A DNA stretch of 64,000 nucleotides from Casuarina equisetifolia. Its lineage: Eukaryota; Streptophyta; Magnoliopsida; Fagales; Casuarinaceae. The stretch is taken from contig CM052355.1 in NCBI GenBank assembly GCA_028551475.1, positions 8,246,001-8,310,000 on the forward strand, read 5' to 3'. The number at the start of each line of letters is the position of its first letter. The first letter of the stretch is position 1. The notes under the pieces were generated by a model, which saw nothing but the letters and a program-made list of their open reading frames with translations, did no database searches and was not told where the DNA came from. The position numbers were made by a program, and so were the translations under genes. Shown in pieces: positions 52,434-64,000 of the stretch.

Positions 52434-55400
52434 TCAGATTCCATTTTGAGTAAGAATACTTTTCCAAATCATCTTTGTCCATGCACATTCAAAAAAAAGA
52501 TGACTTCTATTTTCTAAATGAGATTGACAAATATCACAATATATGTTTACTGAAGGAAGCCATTGTAAAATTTCTATTGTTGTAGAAAGTCTGTCCCTAC
52601 AAACAAACCATCCAATGAAATTTTGTTTGCTAATGCCACCTGTCCAAATTAAATCATACCAATCCACTATTTCTCCAATTTGCCGAAGATCATTATAAAT
52701 CTTTTGACAACAATATGTCAGACTCGAGAGAACAAGGTAAGTGTAGGCCTTAACTTAAGGAGACCTCGCCAACTCCAAGCCATGGTACCTTTTATGTTCA
52801 ACTGCATTATTGAGATTCTTTTACACTTTGTATTGTGAATCCATTTATTCTATAATGAGGCTTCTGGAGATTAATGAGATTCCAAAGCATACATCCTAAA
52901 AGGACTTTATTCTAAATTTTGAGGTTTAGTAAACCTAATTCCCCTTCATTCTTCGGTGAACAAACAGTTTGTCAAGCTATGATAACTCTATTTTATATAG
53001 AGTTATTGTTATTATTTTAGATTATATTTAATATAATTTTTATTAAATTATATTTGTATTTAATGATAGTTATGTATATTTTGTTATTTTATGCAGCAAA
53101 CTCAAAATAGAAGAAAAAGAAGAAAAAGAAGTAGAAAACCATGAAAAAGGAATAGAAAAGAAAACAAGGGTATGCACATGGAAGTCATGTGAGGAAAGAG
53201 AGAAGAAGAATAGAAAGGAAAGCACGTGAGGAACGAACAAAAATAAAAAAAATAGAAAACAAAAAACGAGGCTGTTGGGCTTTTATCATGCGGAGAGCGT
53301 GAAACCGGGAAGGGAGAGAAACAGAGGAGAGCGGTGACCGGTGCGGGAACTTGTCGGGACTTGGCCGCACGCGACAGCGTGGGTCCAGCAGAGATCGCGG
53401 CGGTCGTGCGACAGCCGACCGCCATTGTCTTTTCTGGCAAGAACCCATCACCAGCGTTTGAAGTGTAGTTTCCGGCCGTTTTATAGCGATTTTCGGCTAT
53501 CTGAAAGCAGATCTGGGCTCCTAGAGTGATTTTCGACAGTTCCGTGGCAGTTTCGTGTGATTTCGTGGCGGTTTCCGGTGAAAAATGGTGAACGCCGTCG
53601 GAACCTTTTCCGTTAGATCTACACGTTTCTAGAGTGGATTTGAAGGATTTCTCAACAGATCGGCACTCCAGACATCCTGATCTATCTTTCTAGAAGTTTC
53701 TATGAAGACTGGCGACGGACGACGGCAGCGCGTGTCACCGGCGCGAGGCAGCTCGTGCGAGAGCGCGTGACGGCGCGTGTCAACTCGTTTTCTTCCCGTT
53801 TTCTAGACAGCTTCATTTCCTCCCCCTGATGTGCAGATTTGTGCAACCTTTTTGTGATTTGAAGACATTTTTGGTGACAGCTTAATGTTTTTAATTTACA
53901 GAATGTGTTGTTTAATTTCCTGCACCATTCTTGTTTATGTAAATATGTTGTTTTAGTTTAGTTTGTTAGAGCTACGATGGAACTTAATTATAACGTATGA
54001 ATGTTATGATTATTTATGTTTTGTGAGATATTTTATGAATGTGAAGTTGCATGTTACTAATCTTAATGCATTTGGGTGACTAGCTACCACTTAAATGATA
54101 TGATTTGCATGTTTGAGACCGACAAGAGATAGCATGCAGTTGCTTCATGTAATATGCAACCATAGATTAATATGGATAGACATATACCATATGATTTGTG
54201 TGGTTTTAGGTGTAAACTGGAATATTCATAATTCTTAATGCACTTAGTTCATTTAATTCATATGCAGACTCACAATGAATTAATGAGCTAAGTAGGTTTG
54301 CTATACCTAGACATAGGATAATGAATAAGTTAGGAAATTTCGCTATCACATAAGTAGAATTAATCTTGCGAGCATGGATGATCGACATTTATATCTAGTA
54401 ATTAGGTGAAATCGAACGCTCTAACATATTTCGTTTATCAAGTTTAGGTTAAATTAAGTTAGTTAATCTATGTTTTATTATCTTGATTTGCTAGATAAAC
54501 TTTAGGAACTATTCACCGTTAGTAATTAATTAGTTTAGTAAAAACCAGTCTTCGTGGAACAATACTCATACTTATCATTATATTACTTGTTCAACATGTA
54601 CACTTGCATGTAGAATTTCACCGAACAAGCTACTTTGTGAGGACGATGCATATCTATATTACCTACCCATAAGAATTTCCTTATCTTTTTCTCAATCTCA
54701 TAATTAGTCTACTTTGACAATAGGAAGACTTGCATCCAAAATGTGCAAATAGAAATGAGGATATATTTCACCAATTGTAATCTTCCTACATAGCTTAGAT
54801 GTTTCATTCTCCAACCTTCTATTCTTCCAAATATTTTATCTGTTAGACCTTTACAATCAACTTGAGTTAGTCTTTTGGTGATAAGAGGAACTCCAAGATA
54901 TCTAATAGGGAGTGAACCCTTCGGGAAAGGAGTATGATCAAGTATAAGAAGTTGTTCTTGCTCTGATAACCCCAAAAAGAAAATTTGACATTTACTTGGG
55001 TTATACTTTAAGCCTATAAGATCAACGAATTCCTCCAAAGCTTATATAAAACATAGGACTAAGTTCACATCACCATGAGAGAAGAGAAATAAATCATTAG
55101 TAAAACATAAATGAGTGATTTTTTTTGATTTGCAGCACCAATGAAATTTAAACACCGTTATAGAAGTCTTTGAAATAATGATTCTATTGAGTATCTCCAT
55201 AACCAATACAAATAAATATGGGGATAAAGGATCACCTTGTTGTAATCCATTAGTACCTTCAAAGTATCCTGCATATTCTCTATTAAAATTGATTGAAAAT
55301 CTTGTTGTAGTAATACACTCACTTATAAGATCAACCAAGTATTGGGAGGTGTTAATGGCTTTCAAAACTCCTAATATTGTATCCTATTTGACCATGTCAT

Positions 55401-57167
55401 ACGCTTTCATAAGATCAATTTTTATGGCCACACGTTTAGCTTTGTCTCCCTTATGATAGTTATGCAAAAGTTCTTAGCAAAGCATAATATTCTCTAAAAT
55501 CTGTCACCTTTTAATGAAAGCTATTTGATTATGACTAGCCACTGAAGGTAAAATGAGGCTTATTCTTTCAACAAGTATCTTAGAAATGATTTTATATATA
55601 ACATTACAATATTCTATTGGTTAGTAATCATTGGTGCAACTTGGATTGGGAACTTTAGGAACTAAAGAGAGCAATGTTGAATTTGTAGCTTTCAACAAGT
55701 TCCTAGAAGAGAATATCTCTAATACAACATCTTCTACATCCCTTCCAATGATAGGCCATGCTTTCTTATAAAACAAACTATTATAACCATTAGGCCCAGG
55801 AGCTTTAAAAGCATGAATGCCCCAAAGTGCTTTAATAACATCAAAACGTTCAAAATTTGGCAAATTAAGCAATGCACTAATGTCTTCCTAGAATAGAGAA
55901 GCATACCTCTTAGAGTTGATAGGAATACATCTAAAGTTGCCAAGAATTGACTGATAATAGGAAATAATAGCAAATCTCAATTCCTACTCATCTCTAATAA
56001 CAGAGCCATCCTCTAGTACCAGTTTATTGATCTTGTTTTGAGCTCTCCTCCGCATTAATGATGCAAAGAAAATCTTACTATTGTTATTCCCTTCTTTTAA
56101 TCATATGTTCCTTGATTTTTGTTTGAGAAGGACTTCTTCATGTTTACTCAAAGCAAGGAGTTACTCAAGTTGTGATTTCTCCTTAGAACGTGTATATGGA
56201 CAATAAGGATTAATCTCTAACCTACTTTGAATTTGCTTTAAATTTTCTCTTGCATCCTTCACCTTCTAGTTCAAATCTCTAAAATGGGTGGCATTGAGTT
56301 TCTTGAAAGAAGGCTTTAAAGCTTTTAATTTTTGCACAACTTGAAACATTTTTGAGCCATTTATTTCTTGTTGCCATACTGAACTTATTGTATCCAGAAA
56401 ATCTGAGCAATCAATCCAAAAATTAAAGAATCTAAATGGAGATTTCTTCCTACTTGTGTCATTTTCAAATTTTACTAAACATAGAAAGTGATTTGATACA
56501 CTAGGAAGTAAAAATTCAATTGTGAATCTATCAAAATGAAGGACCCATTTTGCATTAGTAAAGACCCTATCAATTTTGCTAGCTCGAAGATTAGTTCTTG
56601 AGCCTTTGTTTGTTTGTCCATGTGAATAGAGGACCATAGAATGGAGATTCAATCAATGTTATATTCTCAACCATTTCATTTAAATTCTCCATTCCTTATG
56701 TCCATCTAACGTTTGGGCCAATTTGCTCATTGATATTCCATATTTCATTGAAATCTCCCATAAGTAACCAAAGAATATTGTTTACATTCAGAGTATTAAA
56801 AGTTGTAAAGTTAGCCCATAACTCTTTACGTTCAACTTTTAAGTTACTTGCATATATGGCAGACAACAAGTAAGGGTGCATACTTGGCTTTTCAATGAAA
56901 CAGTGGATGACTTGAGATGAGGAACCTTTACCTGTAAATTATAATTCTAAGGCTTTCCAAAGAACCTAAATTCTACTAAGACTACTAGAATTGTAGTTAT
57001 GAATATATTTCCAATTTGGAAATCCAAACTTCAAGAATGCATCTGTATTTTCTTCTTTAACTCTATGTTCAATCAAAATGAGGGGAATGGAACAGAATAA
57101 ATTTTGCTACTTCCCTTATTCTAGGGCTTTTATTTAAGCCCCTTACATTCCATGAAAGTACTTTCAT
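52434..57167 (-). pseudogene. LINE ORF2: endonuclease, reverse transcriptase, zf-RVT (broken)
   Basis: The start codon at 57165-57167 opens MKVLSWNVRGLNKSPRI, the usual N-terminus of an L1 apurinic-type endonuclease. GDFNE follows at about 56740, and SKIDRVFTN near 56570. The RT part shows AFKAPGPNGYNSLFYKKAWP (55621-55872), GLQQGDPLSPYLFVLVME (55042-55365) and a catalytic box FTND in place of the usual xADD. SLPIRYLGVPL follows (54709-55038), then, beyond the solo LTR, PKNEGELGLLNL and a zinc-finger linker with CDICQ...H (52434-52667). Stops and frameshifts separate these pieces, so no active protein is expected. No RNase H was seen, unlike the LINE at 31763. Confidence 0.8.
52980..54627 (+). 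mobile_element. Solo LTR inside the LINE
   Basis: A 1648-base insertion from TGATAACTCTATTTT to CACCGAACA with a perfect 5-base target duplication AGCTA (52975-52979 and 54628-54632). Its outer parts match the solo LTR in G; the middle (about 53100-53830) is longer and GC-richer. No internal region is present. It is a fossil inserted after the LINE, so the host locus was hit at least twice. Confidence 0.85.
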
Positions 57168-57178
57168 TTATTGGGAGG

Positions 57179-58495
57179 TTAATTCTCATCCCCCATTAAC
57201 CCAAGATCTTCAACAGGACCTATGGTGGTGGAAGGTGTTTCCTCCATTAGTATCGCAAACTTATTTTCAGAGATGACTTTTTGCTCCTTTCCTCTTTTCT
57301 TTCCAGAATATTTTGACTTTGTAGTACCTGGGGAAGAATCAGAAATACCTACTATTTCTTTTGGTTGAACAACAAAACATGTTTCAGTGTCCTCTGCAAT
57401 AGTAGTTGACCTTACATCTTGAAAGTCATTTTGAATGATTTGGTTATTCTTTCCAAGAACCTTTGTATTGGGCTTCACATCTTGAGTTTCATTCTAGATA
57501 GCTTGACCTGGTGGATTCACATTCCTATTAGGAACCCAGACTTCTTTTCTTTTTAGATTACATTCTTTGTAACCAAAGCAATTGCATACTTTACATTTTA
57601 TAGGAACCGAACAATAATCAACTTGTACTTCATATGGTCCCTCTTTACCCATGTCTATTTCAACTTTTTCAGGGAAATCACTATTAATGTCCATCAAGAT
57701 ACACACTTTTGCATATGATAATCGAAGCTTTTGTTCTGTTGCTTTATCCATGTATAGTGGTTTTTCTAACACATTACTTACATAACTCATTCCTGTATTA
57801 GTCCATAGCACATGAGGGACATTATATAATCGAACCCAAATAGGAACTGCAAAAATTTTTGCTTTTTCCAATCTAATGAAAGGATGCCATTTCTGAAGGA
57901 AAAGTGGTTGACCTATAATATCCCATACTCCTACTTCCATAACCTCTTCCATTTTCTTAAGATTTGAGAAGTGAAAGAAAAAGAAACCATCTTCAATTGC
58001 TAAAATGTCAGATATGTTTTCTTTTCCCCACAATTTTTCCACAAGTCCTTTTATTAAATAATAAAAGATATTTTCTATTAAGAAATATCCCACAAGACAA
58101 TTTTCAAAGTGACTTTTACCTTTATCAATAGCCTCTAGTGGAGGCTTTACAACAAGTTTGTTTCCCTTCATGGAAGGAGGATGATAATCTAATTTAGCTG
58201 TTTTCATAAGATTACCCATTGCAATATGTTTCCAAGACACCCCATCTCCACTAATAAGTGCATTAGTTTTTTGACTATTTGTTACAACTATAGAGATATT
58301 CTCTTAAACTTTGTCAACAACACTAACAATTTTTGCTTGAGATAATCTTTTACTACTTTCAAGTTCACCAACGTTATCCAAAGTATGAGTATCAGTACTT
58401 TTACCTGAATCATCAATGCTTGATTTGAAAAGTGAAGTCGCAATTTCTGTTGCCAACTCAGATTTTGTAGCATTTAAGACACTTCCCCCATTCAT
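57179..58495 (-). pseudogene. LINE ORF1: DUF4283-type RNA-binding protein with zinc knuckle
   Basis: The main frame (57494-58240) has the plant L1 ORF1 pattern: GVWDIIGQPLFLQKWHPF, then PIWVRLYNVPHVLWT, KPLYMDKATEQ and LSYAKVCILMDINSDFPEKV, ending in a CCHC-like knuckle KCKVCNCFGYKEC in which the His is Tyr. The N-terminal part lies in another frame (58304-58495), and a C-terminal charged part lies at 57179-57478. Frame breaks make it nonfunctional. ORF1 proteins of this kind bind the element's RNA. Confidence 0.8.
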
Positions 58496-59208
58496 AGAAA
58501 CTTTATCATTTCAAGTATGTGCCATCAATTCTGCGTCTATAGAATCAATTGTTTGGGAAACTCGTCTTCTATTGACAGAGAGTAACTCGAGATTGATATA
58601 GTCTACCAATCTGACCATAGATAGATTTAAAAAGAAGACTAAATTGATGTCTGTAACCACCTTCTCCTACTTTTTTGCCTTTTGAATCTTTGTGGGCTCC
58701 CTTATCTTTCCGTCACCCTTTTTGTCATCCCTTCACCATTCAAATCAATAAACTTTGACAACACTAAAACCAGAAAAGTCTTCCCTCTTTTGATTCTCCC
58801 AAAACCAAACACACCAATTTATGTAGAAAGGGGAGGAAATCTCAACCCCGTCCTACCCAAATTCCGGTACTGGTTTTTTTTTCCTCAAACGAGAGAAGTT
58901 GCCTTTCAGATTTTTCTCCCAATGTCAGGCAAAACTCCTTCTAGAACTACTCGTTCAACCCGTTGCCACCCCAGGTTCACACCCGCATGTCGCCACTCAC
59001 CACCGCTTGCCGCCGTTCATTCACATGGTTTTCCTAGATCCGCCCCTTAGAGATGCCAATCCACCCCACAGAAATGTCGATCTGCCTCTAGTGGAGCAAC
59101 CAGCGTGGTCACTCACTTGTATGCGCTGCCAATCACCGACTTTGGCTCCCCACGTTTTCATAGTTTTCTCCCACTGCCTCTTTTTCTTTTTTTTTTTGGC
59201 ATAATATG

Positions 59209-59530
59209 TGTTAAGAAGGCCTCAACACCCCCAAAAGGATCCAATCGAAAGTGAGAAAACCCCACTTATATGGCTGTTAACTCGGCCACCCTGAACCGAT
59301 GTGGGAGAGTTACAAACTACACAACATGCCCCCTCCCCAAAAGCCCAGCTCTCATTTTTTGCCGGTATGAAGGAAAGCCTATCTAGAGACAGAAGAGACC
59401 ACATTAGTCTGGGCCTAAACCATCGGCTCTGATACCATGTTAAGAAGGCCTCAGCACCCCCAAAAGGATCCAATTAGAAATGAGAGAACCCCACTTATAT
59501 GGCCATTAACTCGGCCACCGTGAACCGATG
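59209..59530 (-). mobile_element. TRIM element A (short non-coding LTR element)
   Basis: Two near-identical direct repeats: 59209-59326 (TGTTAAGAAGG...ACACAACA) and 59438 to about 59530, the second cut short where the rDNA begins. Next to the second, at 59425-59437, is GGCTCTGATACCA, the complement of the classic initiator-Met tRNA primer site. Next to the first, at 59327-59338, is a pyrimidine run, the complement of a polypurine tract. This is the layout of a terminal-repeat retrotransposon in miniature on the minus strand. It is a fossil without genes. Confidence 0.8.
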
Positions 59531-59646
59531 TAGTCTGGAGAAGCGTCCTCAGCGGCGAACCAGGCCCAAGTCCTTTGGAAGGGGGCGCCGGAGAGGGTGA
59601 GAGCCCTATCATGCCCAGACCTTGTCGCACCACGAGGCGCTGTCGG

Positions 59647-59678
<32 letters not shown>

Positions 59679-59716
59679 TAGGTGGTAAATTCCATCCAAG
59701 GCTAAATATGGGCGAG
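59529..59716 (+). rRNA. 25S rRNA gene fragment (about 188 bases)
   Basis: Matches the 5' part of plant 25S rRNA from memory: it opens TGTAGTCTGGAGAAGCGTCC, includes GGGGGCGCCGGAGAGGGTGA, CGCACCACGAGGCGCTGT and GAGTCGGGTTGTTTGGGAAT, and stops at GGCTAAATATGGGCGAG. Differences from the usual sequence are mostly C to T and G to A, fitting decay of methylated CG sites. It is not a working rRNA gene. It lies exactly between two TRIM elements. Confidence 0.85.
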
Positions 59717-59743
59717 TTGAGAGAGTCCCTATGGGGGGCTAAT

Positions 59744-60079
59744 TGTTGGAGAGGCCCCTCTTGTGGATTCTAGTTGATGAGAGAATCTGGTCTTATAAGT
59801 GATAAGAATTCTCCACCAGCCTTAAGGTTTTGGGTTGGACCCTTACACTATAATATGGTATCAAAGCTAAGGATGGGCCTCCGCTTCATAAACTCCCACG
59901 CCCCAAAGTTGGGCTTCAGTCCACTTGCAATGCTTATGTCAGTATGCAAGTGAGGGGGAGTGTTGAAGGTGGGTATTGTCCCACATTGGAAGTGAGAGGA
60001 TGGACCTATGGTCTTATAAGTGATAAGAATTCTCCACCTAATGCCTTAAGGTTTTGGGTTGGACCCTTACACTATAATA
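59744..60079 (+). mobile_element. TRIM element B (short non-coding LTR element)
   Basis: Direct repeats of about 112 and 119 bases (59744-59855 and 59961-60079) share TTATAAGTGATAAGAATTCT and GGGTTGGACCCTTACACTAT. TGGTATCAAAGC, a primer site for initiator-Met tRNA, follows the first at 59856-59867. GAGGGGGAG, a polypurine tract, precedes the second at 59952-59960. It points to the plus strand, opposite to TRIM A. Its right end coincides with the target duplication of the whole composite. Confidence 0.8.
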
Positions 60080-60088
60080 GTATGCTTT

Positions 60089-63000
60089 ATATTGCAAGAA
60101 TATGGTTCTTTTTTGTAAATAGAATAATTTTAGCAACGTAGTCAATTGTCTTTGCCCTAACCGATAGATTGATTATCTTGCCAATATGTAATTTATAATT
60201 CACGTCTTCCTAAGCGTTATATACTTTGGAGATCGTGCATACAAGTGTTCTCTTTTTTAAGTTTAAGTCAACGAGAGAGAAGGACAAGACGCATGGGTTG
60301 GGTTACTTTTCCAAGGAAAGAAGGCCTTTACACACCAATTGGAGTGTGTGAAACTATTGCTTTCTTCAAGAACAAGTAAAACTCCAACACAAGAAGGGTG
60401 AGAAAAGGATTAATGCCTCCCATTGTGCCAATAGCCTTATCCATTTCATCAGTTACTTAAAAATATTTTCTATTATAATGTAAAGGTTCACCTTAAAATT
60501 TTTAAGATACTAGGTGAAAAAGTCTCATCAATTATAAGTTAAATGACATATCCTCACACTTCTAACTTAGAACAACATTCATCTTTAATATTCTCTCTTA
60601 CATATATGTTAATATAAGTATTTTATGTGGGAAAAAAAAAACCAACTTTAGGGCATAAAGATTATAAAGCAAAGACTCATTCTTAATTTTGATACTATAT
60701 TAAATTATGAGAGCTCATCCCAAAACTTTAAGGCATTAAATAAATTCAATAGCTCACCTTCACACTTTTGATATAAGACAACACCCAGCTCTAACATTTT
60801 CTTCTCTTATATATGAGTTTTAAGGGAAGAAGTAGACCTCCAATCAAATATTTTGGCCACCAGCTCTTAAACTAAGCAAAATTGGATGCACCTACAGATT
60901 GTCCCTTACTGGAGCCAAACCATCCCGTAGACCAAGTTTTTCATCCATCTCTATGACCTTACAGGATAATCGGCAATTTTGGCTCACTTTAGAATCAAAT
61001 ACATTATTGTGCCACCTTATAATAAGACTTTTCCCGATCAATGAAACAAACAGCATATTGTTCCAGATTGATTAAGGAATAAGGATCATCGTTTAATCCT
61101 ATGGTAGATGTAGCAGATCTTTGCAATACTTTCCACTACGGTTCGGTATCTTTAGAGACTCCCATAACTACCGATACAGCTCAGCTCCTATAGGGAAAAA
61201 GAGTTTCTTAGGTTGGGAATCAAGATAAAGTCATTGAACAACAACCTAAATTTAAGCCCTTCTTGACTAAAATCAACAACCAAAAAAAAGTAGAAGATTA
61301 GTAACAAAAATGAGATATAATTAATCAAAACTAATAGGTAAAAATATTATATTATTTAATTAAAAATATGATTAATTTTAATTTTTATGTAAAAAATCTA
61401 GAAGGTCTTAATCCTTGTAGTCTATAGTGTAGATAATTGTAAAGACAATTTATTTGTTATGCTCATTAAGTAACAGGTCCACAAATAAAGGATAGATATC
61501 TTAATTGGATGGACTTTAATTTTTTTTTTCCCTTAATACTCTTATGCAAATTTAATATTGCTATAAGTGGGAATCTATGATTGAAACTTAGCTGGAGTAC
61601 TCAGAGTTATTATAATTTTAAAGCACATTAAGGTTTAGTGCTAAAAAGTTGTTTCTGTGACAAAGAAATTTATACGGCAATAAGAATCTTAACCATAATA
61701 CAACTCCAGTCCTATTGCTATCGACCGCGTAATAGTGGTGTCTACTGAACGTGCTTTAACAAAAGAAGAACTAATAAAGGTCGTAGCTCTGAATTTGCAA
61801 ATGGTAGGTGAAGTCAACTTATTATTGGTTGACATCTTAAGTGGATCATCATAGTTTAACAATTAAGACATCATTTCATTAGGTCAGAAGCTGGCGTTGT
61901 GCTTACGAAGGGATAATAGTCCCCTCCACATGTTTATAAGCACTAAGTAGTCTTTCTGAAGTTGGATTTTGATTTACTTTGATCTATTCAGAAAAAATTG
62001 TTACTGAAGGAACTATTTCCCCCCCTTCTTTTATATCCTAATACAGAATAGACCATTAATAATGTTAGGCTTTTAATTTAGTAGTATTCTCGTTGTTCTC
62101 TTTCTTTTTCAGGCCAAATCTAGCTATACGTAATTAAATTCCCTGAGAATTAATCACTTTTCCTCTACTACTAATCAATCTTTCACTTTTATTTAATGCT
62201 AGGCTCTTCATCAATGCAAGCAAAACTTTCTCGATATATATAGTTTACACATTATGAACTAATTACGTGAAATGAGTTTGATTTCATATAATCAAAAATA
62301 CGAGAAAAAGAGAACAAAACAAGCACAAGAAAACTGCATCACTGAAAATTAATTATTCAATCTATCAATTTTCATATGGGGCTTCTTTGTGTCTATCTAG
62401 ATTTCATTGGCATACCTGACTAATACACTTACTATAGACTTTTTATGAATTGCAATTCCAACACCCAATTATCAAGTGTTTACCGCATTACTTAGGTTTT
62501 GTTTTAGTTAATTGAGTACTTTGAAAGGGAAAAGGATGCAAAACTTGTTATTTAGATCAATGAATGATTCTTGTCAGCTCTTGCAATAGGCTCTAAGAAG
62601 TGGAAATCATCCAAGGTTCTGGAGATTGACACCGAAATTGGTAAAAACCCACTTTGATTATCAACAGTTGCTCAAGAATGAAAAGGTACAAAGAGAAGCT
62701 ATATAAATAGCTTGTTGAAACAGTACCAATCGTGTGTATGTTCAGTTCAATGAATATGGAGTCATGGGCTTGGCTTTGGCAAGACGAGCATAATAAATAA
62801 AAACCTCCTACTAGCTCAAGGCAGTAAATCGTCATTATAAGTAAAAGTAATTACCTTTTCAGTTACAATTAGATTTTTTAGAGCTAGAAGCTCTGTTAAA
62901 TCTCGGCATAATTTTGTACCTGCCATCTAATGCGATAATGAGGCTGCAACTAGATTATGCACTATTTACTTACATGGTGCTCTGTAGCCATATCCGTATG

Positions 63001-63381
63001 TAGTTGCTTATGTGCAACGGGTGCAAGTGGCTTTAAGAACTATAGTACATATATAGATGATGTATGAGAAACAAAAAGAAAGTGGCAATTATTTCAGAAT
63101 TTGGGCTGTGCTAACAAACTATAATTGAATGTTTAAACTTTGACGATGAATGTTGAATGAGAATTTCTTTGTTGTAGCAAAAAGGAAAGAATACTCATGC
63201 TTTGTAGAGAGAGAGAAAAAAAGCTTTAACAAGGATGAAAAATTCATTACATATTATAACAAATGTTTCATTCGAAGTATCACACATTATTTACTGAAGA
63301 GCAATATGTATTGACTGAAAATTATAGATAGTAGAATAGGTTCAAGCTTGGACACACTAATTTCAAATTGTTGACATCATT
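60089..63381. other. Displaced promoter and spacer upstream of I
   Basis: Starts with the candidate TATA (TTTATA on the plus strand at 60086-60091) that once stood 41 bases from the ATG of I and now lies 8 kb away. The W-box is at 60266-60271. The TRIM-like repeat (about 60470-60840) and the third copy of the small open frame (about 61640-61853) follow. Near 61090-61145 a short stretch around TAGATGTAGCAGATCTTTGC is inverted relative to the B spacer. No gene is seen. Confidence 0.5.
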
Positions 63382-64000
63382 TTACCGAGCTAAAGGACTG
63401 AGTTCAGTCGTCAAATTCATGTTGATTATTTCACTTGCAGTTGTTGATCCACTCATCTCGCGCTGTTGCATGCCTTCTCATTCAGTTGCCATACACTCCT
63501 TTAGCTCCGCCACTACCTGACTCATGGTTTTCCTTCCAGCATAAGCTAAAGAAACACAAGCCATTGTTATTTCAGTAGCTTTCCATGCAGAGTTGATGTT
63601 GAAATTCCCATGCAACCTTGTGTCAATATTTTTTATATGCCCTTAGGCACTCATGTAACTCACCCATTAACTTAAATGAGTGTTTTCATGGGATCTTTCT
63701 ATTACAGGTCGGCATGTGATTACCTTTGAAAGAACAATGCCAAAGCTATAAACACACTCTTTGTGGTTAATTGGTTTGTGGTGCAGTACCTGCAGGTAAG
63801 CTAGTTTTCTTTTTACAAAATTCCTAGCAAAGTTACTCTTAACAAAAGCTCACTCGATTTGAACATTTTTTTGCTATTCTTTAGTGTCTCATGGACCAAA
63901 ACAAACTAGTCATATCAGGCCATAATATATATCTTGCTTTTCATTTTTGAAACTTTTTCAATCAGAATAATTCCATTTCATCTTACTTACCTATAGACAT
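63382..64000 (-). pseudogene. LRR-RLK copy J, 3' end (C-type), cut by the window
   Basis: The last exon of a C/G-type receptor kinase lies at 63382-63789, followed by intron; the rest is outside the window. An early TGA lies near 63478 where C and G read on. The DVY region loses one base near 63752, which shifts the frame, and further small losses occur near 63628. Unlike C and G it lacks the shared TAG in this exon. It is most likely a pseudogene. Confidence 0.75.

Larger units (their letters stand above)
52049..59208 (-). mobile_element. Long L1-type LINE, interrupted by a solo LTR
   Basis: A minus-strand LINE. A T run at 52046-52061 marks its poly(A) tail. From its 5' side: a GC-richer leader (about 58500-59208), ORF1 (57179-58495) and ORF2 (from an ATG at 57167) with endonuclease, reverse transcriptase and a zinc-finger linker. 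A solo LTR splits the RT at 52980-54627. The left target duplication ATAGTATGCTTT (52037-52048) recurs at 60077-60088, beyond the TRIM and rDNA pieces on its 5' side. Frames are broken at many places. Confidence 0.85.

Noticed and set aside
53102-53451. Two overlapping minus-strand frames rich in Phe and Ser
   Set aside because: They are a by-product of the purine-rich strand inside the solo LTR.
58682-59204. Plus-strand proline-rich frames of about 100 residues
   Set aside because: They lie antisense to the leader of the LINE and have no start context, domain or conservation.
59222-59699. Minus-strand frames of about 82 residues ending in the same IGSFWGC tail
   Set aside because: The repeated tail is the two LTRs of TRIM A read in frame, and the remainder is rDNA and element DNA, not a gene.

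Overview
The window is nuclear DNA of a flowering plant, almost certainly a eudicot. Genes are split into many short exons. Every host gene lies on the minus strand and encodes the same kind of protein: a malectin-like leucine-rich-repeat receptor kinase of the LRR-I subfamily (the family of FRK1/SIRK, IOS1 and At1g51xxx). A woody eudicot is my guess; nothing seen here proves the species.

Ten copies or fragments, called A to J from left to right, form one tandem array. They are A (1-1863, cut by the window edge), B (3225-7283), C (10642-14420), D (15869-20347), E (21953-23329, a 3' fragment), F (24395-28927), G (35053-40715), H (42132-46345), I (47982-52005) and J (63382-64000, cut by the edge). 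The array has a higher-order repeat: B-C-D and F-G-H are the same three-gene block, and I-J starts a third. Each block carries matching spacers: about 3.3 kb upstream of B, F and I; about 1.4 kb upstream of C and G; about 1.1 kb shared upstream of A, D, E and H.

I derived complete 13-exon models for B (888 aa) and D (884 aa), with signal peptide, malectin-like domain, LRRs, one membrane span and an RD-type kinase. These are the only two copies that read through. A, C, E, F, G, H, I and J carry stops, frameshifts, deletions, lost splice sites or insertions. The array shows birth and death of an immune-type receptor family, with retroelements causing part of the damage.

Mobile DNA fills much of the rest. 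There are solo LTRs with 5-bp target duplications at 27534-28016, 29303-29751, 38030-39294 and 52980-54627. A 5'-truncated L1-type LINE lies at 31763-34522. An 8-kb composite at 52049-60076 has one 12-bp target duplication around the whole of it. It holds a long L1-type LINE, two short TRIM elements and a piece of 25S ribosomal DNA, and it separates gene I from its candidate TATA box. A short retroposon sits at the exon 3 splice acceptor of both D and H.

No tRNA gene, CRISPR array or complete rRNA gene was recognised.
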